From: Streblospio benedicti | Lineage: Eukaryota > Annelida > Polychaeta > Spionida > Spionidae | Assembly: GCA_019095985.1 (NCBI GenBank) | Contig: CM032666.1 | Location: 55,082,597-55,146,596, forward strand | Length of the DNA: 64,000 nucleotides | Direction of reading: 5' to 3' | Shown: piece by piece, positions 12,501-24,500 of the stretch | Numbering within the stretch: position 1 is the stretch's first letter | Layout: every line of letters starts with the position of its first letter | Made by a program: the position numbers and the translations under genes | Notes under the pieces: generated by a model | Database searches by the model: none | Told to the model about the DNA's origin: nothing | Seen by the model: only the letters and a program-made list of their open reading frames with translations

Positions 12501-15500
12501 CAGTGTTCTGCTCTAGCTTTGCCAAGAGAAATTTTTTTAAGTAAAATTAATGCCATCTGCGCAGCCTTTGCATATCTAACAGAATCTGATAAATTTATAT
12601 TCTTGCTTAATTCAGAGGGCCCAATCTTAAAGATGTTAGCAACCTTTATTAAGAAATATTTACCTTGAGACCCCTGATATTCCAATCTGATGAAGCATAG
12701 TTATGATGTTATTTATGATAAGAATATATGGAGTTTTAATGTATGAGTTTTAAGAATGTATGTTTTTTACTAAATTGTATATAGAATGTTTTATATGTTA
12801 TAATATGCTTTTTGTTACATAAGCCTATATCACATGTGTGTTGATTTGATTAAGATAAAGCACTATTCTATTCTATTCTATTCTATTCAACACAATAAAA
12901 TCTTACATTGATTGACAGTTTCAACAACTTCTGTTGCCATTTTCAAAATGACATGTCAGGACATGCGCAGAGAGATTTTGAAAACGGCAACAGCAGTTGT
13001 TGAAACTGTCAATCAATGTAAGATTTTATTGTGTTGTGTTAAGATGAACTTTGTAAATATATATAGGTTTTAATGATGTCAACTTTGACAGACTGAAAAG
13101 CAAATTAAAAAGAGCAACTGAATTCTGCCATTGGCGTTCTACTGCAGTATGGGGCTGACATCGAGCGGTGTATATCGATCTAAGTGAACATAACAGAGAT
13201 GACAGCGCCCATGAATGTATAAAAGATGGGATGTGCCAGTTCTCCATGAGCATGGGGTGATGAACATGCAGGATAGGAAAAGATGGGACATGGTGCCAGT
13301 TCTACTGCAGCATGGGGCCCATGTCAACATGCAGGATAGTGAAGGTGACACAGTGCTCCATGAGGCAGTGAGAGCGAAAAGATGGGAGCTGGTGCCAGTT
13401 CTACTGCAGCACGGGGCAGATGTCAACCTGTGTGGTTATGATAGGAAACAAACCCCATTACATGTGGCTGCATGGTATGGTGCCCCAGCAGACATCATCA
13501 CCCAGCTGATTTCTCCTCACAACATCAACATGCAGGACAGAGATGGTAACACAGCGCTCCATTGGGCGGTGGAAGAGAAAAGATGGGAGCTAGTGCCAGT
13601 TCTACTGCAGCACGGGGCGGATGTCAACCTGTGGGTAATGATACCAAACAAAACCCCATTACATTTGGCTGCATATCATGGTAATCAGTTTGAATCACAA
13701 CATCCCCATTACATTGGGCTGAAAAGATCATGGTGCCCTGCAGCAGACATCATCACCCTGTAATGATTTTGAATCAAAACATCAACATTTGCTGGATGGC
13801 GATGGTGCCCCAGCAGACATCATCACCCAGCTGATTGGTCCTCACAACATCAACATGGGATAAGCTGGTGCCAGCTCCATGAGGCGGTGAGATGAAAAGA
13901 TGGGAGCTGGTGCCAGGGGCGGGGGATGTCAACATGGGTGATGACCACCTTGAACAAACCCCATTACATGATGCTGTATATCATGGTGCCCCAGCAGACA
14001 TCATCACCCAGCTGATTTCCCCTCACAACATCAACATGCAGGATAAAGATGGTGACACAGCGCTCCATGGGGTGGTGATGGGGAGAGATGGGAGCTGGTG
14101 CCAGTTCTACTGCAGCATGGGGCTGATGTCAACCTGGGTGATCATGAGAATGAAACCCCATTACATCTGGCTGCATATCATGGTGCCCCAGCAGACATCA
14201 TCACCCAGCTGATTTCTCCTCACAACATCAACATGCAGGATAAAGATGGTGACACAGTGCTCCATTGGGTGGTGGGAGAGATGAGATGGGATCTGGTGCC
14301 AGTTCTACTGCAGCACGGGGCGGATGTCAACCTATATGGTCGGAATCAAACTGCAATTGGACGCACATTGCTCAACAAAGCTGTGAGAGAGAAAAGATGG
14401 GAGTTGGTGCCAATATTACTACAGAACGGTGCAGATCCTTCCATGTTAGACGCCTCACAACCAGAAGAGCCTTTGCCACATTCTCTCAAAGCTCTGTGCA
14501 TCGCGACCATCAGGAGCCACATGCCGGTCAAGTCTGATGAGGCTTACAAGGGACTTGGACTTCCTGGCAAACTGGTGGATGAGGCCAAGCTGAGACCACA
14601 GGCAGAGGACATTGTGAATAGAGGACAGTCAGAATAGTGAACATTGTGACTAGAGGACAGTCAGAATAGAGGACATTGTGAATAGACAATAGTCAGGATT
14701 AGAGAACATTATGGACAGAAGATATTCCCTACTAGCATGGAGCTTCTCTCAACAGAGGTTACAGAACAGAAATTCTAATCAAGTACGTAAAACAAATACA
14801 TTGGCAGATGACAAAGAGATATCTATGCAGCTACTTTGCACTTTCCACATTTTGTGAAGTACGATTTAGATGTCTTCGTATATCTCTTTTATGACTTTTG
14901 TGTTGATGTGCAAGCATGTACGGTTTGTTTATTTAGTGCATCTGCCCTAGTTACAGGAATTATGTAGGCCAGAGAACAGAAGATGTTACCACGATACCTG
15001 AGCCTTTTAGAGTAAGGGAACGATCATAAATAACAATACAGGGGGGAGGGGGGTCGTCCATTTTTTGCGGTTAAACGACCCCCCCATCAACATTTTAAAA
15101 AGTTGAGTGACCCCCCCCCCCAATTCGCTAAAGAAAGTCGTCTATATAGTCTTTGCATTCCTAAAATAAAATATTTGAAAAAATATACCGTAACGTGATA
15201 AAAAAGTTCAGCGACCCCCCCAAAGGAATAAGAAAAGTTGGACAACCCCCCCACCTTTTTGGACGACCCCCCCCAGTATCATTATTTATGATCGTTCCCT
15301 AATGTGGACCTTGTTTAACCCTTTTACCCCATTTACTATACACCTTTGCTATTTATTACCATTATGCCATGTCTAAACTTGAATTAATGCATATAACTAA
15401 TTATTATTAGAAATATAGAACAAGATTTGCAATACTTACCTATCTAAATAGCGTATCTGAACACCTATAATCACTGAGGTTGTACCTTATATATGCTTAT

Positions 15501-18500
15501 TAATGTTTATTTGTTGTTTTTGGTTTCTAATTTTAATTTTGAATAGTATATATTTTCCCTGAAGAGGACACTATTGTGTTGAAACATAGGAACTATTTAA
15601 AAAGGAACTATTCAATAAAACATTGTGAAATTTCAAAATTACGTTTTTCTATGATTCAAGATAAGTCTCCACAAAAAATACAGAATCTGACAAAAAAACA
15701 ATTAAAAAAAAAATATTTTACTATGTGGCAAGTGATTTACAAGCAGGAATCAATATCCTCTCTCCCTTAAATGTAATATTTATCGATTCCGAACTTAACA
15801 GGTTACTTTTCATAACCTAACAACATATGACAAATTAGTACGTAAACAATAAGACTACTAATTGGATAGCAAATTGATTACTATTCATGTAAACATTTGT
15901 AACTAATATTTTTTATTCGAGTAAAATACTATTCATAGCACATATTGTTTACTTGCGTGTTCAAATCAACTAGACATAATGAATATATTACGTCAACGGA
16001 TTCTGGGACTTTTCACTTCTAGACTCATACAAGATTTGTGAGATGTGGTATGCAGCATGCGGTCGCATTTTCTCTTGTTTTTTGTTCTGTTTTTACTGTT
16101 TCTATATCAAATTAAAATCAAATTTATGTTGGTCCAAACTTTAAATTTTATTTACTTTATTCTTTTAACATGTTTCAATAGCGCCAGTATCCTTTTCAAA
16201 TTACATTATAAATTACAATTAAAATTTTCAAAATATCAGTTTTTTTTGTTGTTTTTTTTTTTGTTGAAGCGATATTTTGAAAATTTAATTGCAATTTGTA
16301 ATGTAATTTGAAAAGATGGTGTCGAAACATGTTAAGAATAAAGTAAATAAAATTCAAAGTTTGGACCAACATAAATTTAATTTTAATTTGATTTAGAAGC
16401 AGCAAAAACAGAACAAAGAACAAGAGAAAATACTTCTAGACTCGTTTGACACTCACTGGTCATAGCCATCAATCAAGATCGACATTTTCCTTGCCCAATG
16501 GTTTTGTCTCTTGTTACCAGCAAACACAGTGTAATATGTTCTGCTCAAAGCAGTGATGATATATTCCATGAACAACTGTATATATATTTTCCCCAAGTTT
16601 GTTTGTGAATTCAATTTTACTCTCACTGTTCTGCCAAGCAAGCTCCTACCACTGTATTGATATAGCTGAAGACACAGCTTCTTTTGACTATATCAAGTGG
16701 CCCTGACGGGACTCGAACTCACTGCTCCAAGGCTGTGAGACCAGAATGATACCATCATCCCAAGCAGCGGACTGCTACTTTGATATGCTGTTTAAATGAG
16801 CGAAACTTTCAGAATCCACAGAGTGAATTGCTTCTCTGCAAGTTCGACCAGTGAGCATAACCTTTAGGACTCGAGCGTTAGGATTCCCATGATTCAGCTA
16901 TTTTAATGTATTTACCTGCTTTTCTGTCAAACTTAGCTCTAAATTTCAAATTTTAAATATACATGTAATTTTTATCAATTACGAAATCTACAGGTGCCTT
17001 TTCAAAATTAAAAAACATCATAAAATTTTCACCAATTTCAAACTCTAGAGAATTTTTAGGGTGCTCATGGGTTTAGAAAAGAGAGTTAGTATGTCTAAAG
17101 TTTTTATTACTTCTCGTATGCTACATTCATTTGTGATACTGCGCAAAGCTTATTTTAGTTGTATGAATCGCGTCAATAGCTCATCTGTCAAGAAAGTGGC
17201 TCGGACACAATGCATCCTGATAGATTGACAAAGTGCCCAACAAACTAAGTCGGTAGGGTGCATGTCGATTAAGGCTGGCACGAAGCTAAATATAGCGACA
17301 GGTGTCAGACAGTGTGATTGCGCAACGCAGCATATAGGCGAAGTTGAAGTGTGATTCCTTCGTCAAGGGAGGTTGGTGTAGTGGTCTGCACACCCGACTA
17401 TGACATATAAGACCGGTCTGATTCATAGCCGGGAGGTCGTGAGTTCGATTCCACGATCTTCCAAATTACCTTTACAAGCAACACTGACTTTCGTTTCACA
17501 TCTAACATTTTAATTCAAGCCATTATTAATTCTAGCCACTATTTATCAAGTCCAATTTTTGTTAACTGGGTAAACATATTGTATTTGTAATACTCCATTT
17601 ATGTTATATATTCTACTGTATTTTATGTTTTTATGAAATCAAAACTTATTGTAAATAGTGTATATACATATCCTATTTTATGGCTGTAATATTGCTGCAA
17701 TAAATATATAAATACAAAAATACAAAATACAAAATTTGACCCCTTTTTCAAAGGAACCTCTTTCGACTCACTTCCTCTTGTCGTGCTCCGAACAACGTGT
17801 TGTAATTGTCAGGACTTCCGGGGAATCTGCAAAAATATATTTGCATAATTTCTAATATCAATTGCACTTGAATTTCAATATTCTAAAAAAGCATTTTGAC
17901 ACATTTTTTCTTCAATTCTTTTTGGTATAATATACACATTTGGATAATTTCTAATTTCAATTTCAATATTCAAAAAGAGCATTTTCTAAAAAAAATAACA
18001 TTAGTTGAAAATTTTCAATTCTTTTTATTACAATGCTGTACCAGTAACATGCTGAGAAATCGAGTTAAACTATGCTGAATACTCATCTGCTCAAGTTTGT
18101 AATCATATATAAACTTTTTCAACTAACTTTTGAGCTTGTTTTAAGCATACATGATAGCTTTTGATCCTCTCGGATCTTCGTCAGTTCATCACCTATTGTT
18201 TTAAGCATACATAATAGGTGACGAATAGACGACGAACTGACGAAGATCCGAGAGGATCGAAAGCAGTCATGTATGTTTGTAAAGAGATTCATTGGATTTT
18301 TTTTTCTATCAACAAGTATCACTAATTTTGCGATAAATCCATAAAAACTTATATATTTTCGGACATTTCCAATGTCCATCGTCTGAGACTTTTCTGTCAC
18401 AAGGTGGCAGCACGTGACAGAAGTGGTGACAAACCACCGCGCGCGCCCTCGACCACCCCCCGACAACAAACACTGACCAACTTCCACTTCTGCCATGTGC

Positions 18501-21500
18501 TGCCACCTGGTGACAGAAAAGTCTCTCAGACGATGGACATTAAAAATGTCCGAAAATGTTCAGACACTAAATAAGTTTTTATGGATTTACCGCAAAAATT
18601 AGTGATACTTTTTGCAATCACAAAAACAAGCTCAAAAGTTAGTTGAAAAAGTGTATATATCAAACAATAAATAAGCTGACGGACGCACCTGCCCTTGAAG
18701 AACGCGATGTAGAAGAGGGACGAGTAATAGTTGACGAACTGGAGCGTGTAGAGCTTGAAAGTGAGGCTGCTGTCGTACTCGGTCTGCGTGCGGAGACATT
18801 CCCAGTCCGTGAGAACCACAGCCACGTACGAATACAGCTGGTGACGGAGGGAATAACAATGAAATACATTTACACATAATGATCTAGGGAGCTAACAATG
18901 ATAATAGTAATAGAAGGACATGACTTAAAATATAACGTACGAGCTGGCTGGCGGCAAATAGAGAATAAAACATTTTAAGGGAACAATCATAAATAACGAT
19001 ACAGGGGAGGAGTTGAGTGACCCCCCCCCACCCCCAATCCACTAAAGAGAAAGTCCTCTATATATAGTCATTGCATTGCTAAAAGAAAATATTTGGAAAA
19101 AAAAAACAATCATAAATAAGTTCAACAACCCCCCCCCTCCCCCTCAAAGGAAATCAGAAAAGTTGGACGATCCCCCCGCCTTTTTGGACGACCCCCTTGG
19201 TATCATTATTGATGATTGTTCCCTAAAGGGACATGCACAGCAACCACCTCCTCAGACAATTTCACTTAATGATTTCATTATTCTTTATACGTGACATGTT
19301 GCACCTAATAACTTCCAATTTTACAATCATAAACACCCGTTCGATAGAAAAATATAAATGAATTATAACAGAGAGAATGAAAACCGAATTGATTGACATT
19401 GGAAGGTTCCGTACTAACAACATGACTGTAGCCTTTATCACTCGTGCGCCGAAAGCTGAAATTTGCGTGTACGCATCGTACATTTGTGCGTGTACGCATC
19501 TGCATTGGTTCTGTATCGAAGTTAGCTATAAAAATTCATTATAAATAACCTTTTAAACATGTTGAAATAAATTTAGCTTCTTGCATGGTTCTAGCACACA
19601 GTGAGTCGCACAAGTCTAATATATTGATCGGGCGTTGCTGCTGGCAATGGCCGTCTTTGCAGCGCGCATAACGGCGGGAACCTTTTGCGCCATGTGTAGA
19701 CTTTCTAAAACAGCAAACCGTCATTCTGTTTCTACTTGAATCCAGAAAGTCTGGTATTGTGCAATAACTGTCTATTATCACCCAGCTTTTGCATTTAACT
19801 TCCCTGTGCTATACGGCGAAAGCATATCCTAACAGACAAGTCATATAAGATAAATGCAGAAGATAGCATACTTGTAGATCGATCCAGAACGAATGTGGTA
19901 TTTTATTTATCATACATTGTGTTTAAACAATAATTAAATTACTATTAGCATGCCATTCAATTAATGGATAAAATGTGCTACTTGTGTAAATGTAAACGTA
20001 CACATTGTGTAGTAGTTTACTCTCAATTCACATTCATGTGTTGAAGTAAAAGTAAGACTTAACTTTACTTTTGAAAATTGTATTTGTATAAGTGTTAGAA
20101 GTATTGTGAATTGCTTTCATAGAAAAACAAGAAAGTTTACATTCAAGAAAAAGTGCATATGTGCTCAATTGCAACCATAGTTGGTGTTGATTGTTTAAAA
20201 GATTATGTTTATTTTGTAAAAATATGATTTTCATTTGCTATTTCTACTTTATTTCAGAAATTCACAGGTCATTGTGATTTACATATTGTAAGAAAAATCT
20301 TGATTTTCATTATTTGTGAATTTATTTCCAGTTCATTTAGACATATTTTGGACAGATTCATTATTCTAAATGTCTTTCACGTATGTTTTTTAATATAAGA
20401 TTTTATAGTGTCCTAAAAAGTAAAATTATTTGCCAATTTCTACAAAAATAGCAGTAAAATTTATCAAATTAAAACGGTTTGTGATTAACATTAACATATA
20501 TGTTATTGCTTCTATACACTTTCTATACTAAAAATAGTGACATTCATTTACGTAAAAAACATCCAAATCATTGTGGAATAAATAAAAATAAGCTTTATAG
20601 ATTTGAAAAAATATAAACAATTTTTTTATAATTTCATATAAAAGTTGCTATCTTCCCAATCCTGATTGCAACTGTTAACAGATTGTTAACACAATAGTTG
20701 GCTATAATAGAACCACGTGTACCAGATCATGTATTGTTGCATCATTCATTTCCATAGGTATTCATTGTCGTATGTGGCACTGTCACAGAAATAACCTTCA
20801 TAAAGTGCATTAATAGTTTGTGTTTTATTGTCAAACCTTGAGTGAACAGGCATTATTTAGATTGAATTTGTACAACTTTGCTTTAATTAACTTCATCTTA
20901 CTGTTCTTGCTGTCATGTTATGTAATTTTTAATTCCGAAATAAATAATTCTAACTTGTTATTCTTATTCTTAAAACTATCTCCGACACAGATAGTTGAGT
21001 TTGAAGATGGAGAAGAAGTGTTAAATAGGAAGCATTCTGTCATTGATGACAAATACTCAAGCTACTCAACTAGCTTGCACTTGTGGTGTCTAACGCTCAC
21101 TCGAGCAGGCTAAGACACCACAAGTACATAGCTAGTGTTATCTCAACACTAAAACAGACCATTGCCTTTTTTTATCTCCCCAGTTTACCGGAATTATTTA
21201 ATTGATGGCGTTTACCGTTCACAAAGTAGGGAGATAACCTGATCGCCTACGGCTCTTAACCAATCAGAATCGAGAATGAAAGGCAAACTGGGGAGAAAAA
21301 GTAGATACACGCACACCAACATACACACACATGCACAACCATACCATTAGCCTCACACAAGCATACACACGTGCGCACAATCCCCCCCCCACCCTCACAC
21401 ACACCCACGCACATGCATACACTCCCACACACACAGACACACACACTATCTACTCACGTAGTTGAGGATGAAGATAAACATGAGGTTGATACAGGAACGC

Positions 21501-24500
21501 ACACATGCACATCTCCCCCCCACACACACAAACATACACACAGACACACAAACATACATCCCCCCCCCCCCTTGTCGAAACACTATCTACTCACGTAGTT
21601 GAGAATGAAGATGAAGACGAGGTTGATGCAGGAACGCACACACACACACACACACAAACAAACATACACACACACACAAACACTATCTACTCACGTAGTT
21701 GAGTATGAAGATGAAGACGAGGTTGATGCATGCCGCGGCTGCCGATGTGATCATGGTGGCGTTCTTGTACACGAGCTCCTCATCCTGGGCGTAGAGAGCC
21801 GCGAGGAATGCCATGCGGAAAACAATCACCCCGACCACCACCGCGATCGCAACGAGGCACTGTAAACAACGCCGTATCTCATAAAACGTCAGCAAAATGA
21901 CAGTATAAGTACTAAAAAAAACCTTCATCAAATCGACAGTATGAATATTAAAAAAAATTCTACACCAAAATGACAGTATAAGTACTGTATGGGCACAACA
22001 TCGGCTATAAAAAGCGCCACATTATCATTCTTTGTCATGTAAATTCATTGGGATTATCAAGATCCAGAAGTATCCCATAACCCTATCACACCAACCACCA
22101 CCGCAATCGCAACCAGGCGCTGCAAACAACGCCGTATCTCATAAAACGTCAGCAAAATGAGAGTATATAAGAACTAAAAAATACTTTATCAAAATGCGAT
22201 TGCAGCCGCGATTGCAAGCAGCATAGTTGTCGGTCCATAGTGTTCCACCTCCATGCAAACATTGGGACTCACCGATTGTGATCAAAATGACAGTATAAAT
22301 ACTCAAAATAACTTCATCAAAGTGACGGTATAAGTACTAAAAGATACTTCATCAAAATGACAATATGTGTACTAAAAAAAACTTCATCGAATTGACAGTA
22401 TAATTATTAAAAAAAGCTTCATCAAAATGACAATATGTATACTAAAAAACTTCATCAAATTTACAGAATAAGTATTAAAAAAACTTCATCAAAATGAGAG
22501 TATAAATACTAAAAAACTTCATCAAAATGACAGTATAAGTACTAAAAAAAACTTCATCAAAATAACAGTATAAGTACTAAAAAACTTCATCAAAATAACA
22601 GTATAAGTACTCAAAAAAACTTCATCAAAATAAAAGTATAGGTACTAAAAAACTTCATAAAATGACCGTATAAATGCTAAAAAACTTCATCAAAATGACA
22701 GTGTAAATACTCAAAAAACTTCATCAAAATAACATCAAAATGACAGTATGGATGTAGATACTAATAAACTTTTAAAACCCTTGCTTGATTATATCACAAA
22801 TTTGTTTAACTTGGCAATGGGTGGCGTCCAAATATGGACATGAGTAGTAAAATGGGCGGGGCTATACTAGAAATATGTCAGTCAAATGCAAGCTTTCATT
22901 GACAAATTTCTACTACAGCCTCGTGAACGTAATCTATAAGTGCATTCCTACGTACTGTGGCAGTATTATTTTTCAAGGTGATTTAGTTTGATGAATTGTG
23001 TAATAAATAGGGTTTTTATTGCATAATGGTATGGCGTTGTGATCTGAGTGTGAGAAAAAGGTTATCACACACCTTTGGGGGTGATATTGCATTTATCGTT
23101 TGTGGAGACAAACGAGCGAAATATAAAGTGGGAACTTGATGGTCTCATCAGAGAGATACCCATGGCTAATCAAACCCATATAGAAAATTATCACAAGAAT
23201 AAAAAATATTAAATCCTTCATTAATATAATAATAAATGGAACAAAAAATAAGGTAGTTGAGAAAATTATGTTCAAACATGCATTTAACTTCATCAATGAT
23301 ACCCAAAGGTTTCAATGAATCTAATTTTAAATAACTAGCACTCATCTCATTAACCATCACAACAATGACTGTCGTTTCATGAGCATCTGTGCATGTCAAG
23401 AACACTGCCAATTTTTAATGTGTGTAATTGACGTTAAATAAATTCTATTAAATAAATAAAAGTGTGGACTCACGAGGAAACACATGACGCTGAATGACGC
23501 CGTGAAGATGGGAACTTTCCGCCGCCAGAACGGCACAAACGGTTCTTCCACCTGCAACAAACATCTGCTGCTCTTGAATGTGTTCATTGTGTTGGTATAA
23601 AATATTTTGGTTTATCTTTCTTTATTCACAACACTATATTTTTTTACAGACATTAACAGTTTCACCAAACAACTGTTGGCATCTTCAGAATATTCTTCCC
23701 GCGCAATGTCAGGAGGTCAAATATTCCGATCCTGATCGAGAATTGGTGCCCCCCCTCGTCTCTGTTCTGTTCTGTTTGGCGAAACTGTTAATGTTTGTAA
23801 AAAAAATATAGTGTTGTGAATAAAGAAAGATGAACCAAAAGCACCTGCTGGTCAGACAGACGTAAACAGTTGCGCGAAAAATAAATTACCGTTGGTTTGT
23901 CAATTTGAAGTGACTTCAAATGTACCGTATCTGGTCACTCAAATGTAAACAATCGCTCTAAAAACAGTTGTTCTAAAATATCAATTGCCAATAAATTATC
24001 CTTGGCTTGTACATTTGAAGTGACTACAAATGTACCGTATCTCCGTGCATTAAAGCGCCGTGCACTTGTATTTGGGATGCACTTTTATATGGATTATTAG
24101 CTCATATATAAGAACAAATCAATATTATAAGAGCTATCAACAATTTCAACAAGAAACTAGAAGATTTTGACAATTGCTGTTGTTATGGCGGAAGTTCATA
24201 ATACACAGATATTTCTGACTACTAGGTTCTTGAGTTGTTCTTTTTAGGAGCTTTTCATAATTCAATCAGTGGATACACGATCCTTTCTCGTTGTGAATTC
24301 ATATAGACGCATCGAACTTGGTCTATAATTTCACAGCAAATGGTAGTTTTTTCCATCAAAATTTTTCTCTGTCTGCCATTTTGAAAAAATGGTAAATATG
24401 CTCGTGAAATAATGATTTTATATTTTACTGACTCCACGAATCTCTAATTATCATAGCATGAATGAAATATATTTATTTAGAACAATAAGATTGAAACAAT

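Larger units (their letters stand above)
11670..14637 (+). pseudogene. ankyrin-repeat gene, right copy, disrupted by insertion
   Basis: It starts at ATG 11670 ([25 protein letters not shown]), is interrupted by the composite insertion 11745-13077, and continues [19 protein letters not shown]. From 13215 it encodes tandem units of 66 residues (198 bp), each made of two ankyrin repeats: [14 protein letters not shown]...[17 protein letters not shown] and a [10 protein letters not shown]...[11 protein letters not shown] half. Long open stretches are 13215-13763 and 14098-14637, with frame breaks between. The C-terminus [18 protein letters not shown] and LPGKLVDE resembles a SOCS box of ankyrin/SOCS proteins, which recruit cullin ubiquitin ligases; this is a guess from a short pattern. 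Ankyrin repeats bind proteins; no partner can be inferred. Confidence 0.78.
11114..18105. repeat. right member of the large duplication, starting exactly at gap 1
   Basis: The match begins at the first base after the N-run, which is what an unmerged overlapping contig or alternative haplotype looks like. Confidence 0.9.
21300..21684. repeat. (CA)n-rich block with embedded exon 13 fragments
   Basis: Interrupted CA/ACAC microsatellite with C-runs; two copies of the exon 13 donor edge are embedded at about 21445-21494 and 21580-21632. Confidence 0.9.

Noticed and set aside
16045-16423. Phe/Leu-rich frames on both strands resembling membrane proteins
   Set aside because: They lie in the arms of an AT-rich foldback; the hydrophobicity comes from T-rich DNA.
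21256-21702. Several Cys/Val or His/Thr-rich frames
   Set aside because: They are translations of the CA microsatellite.
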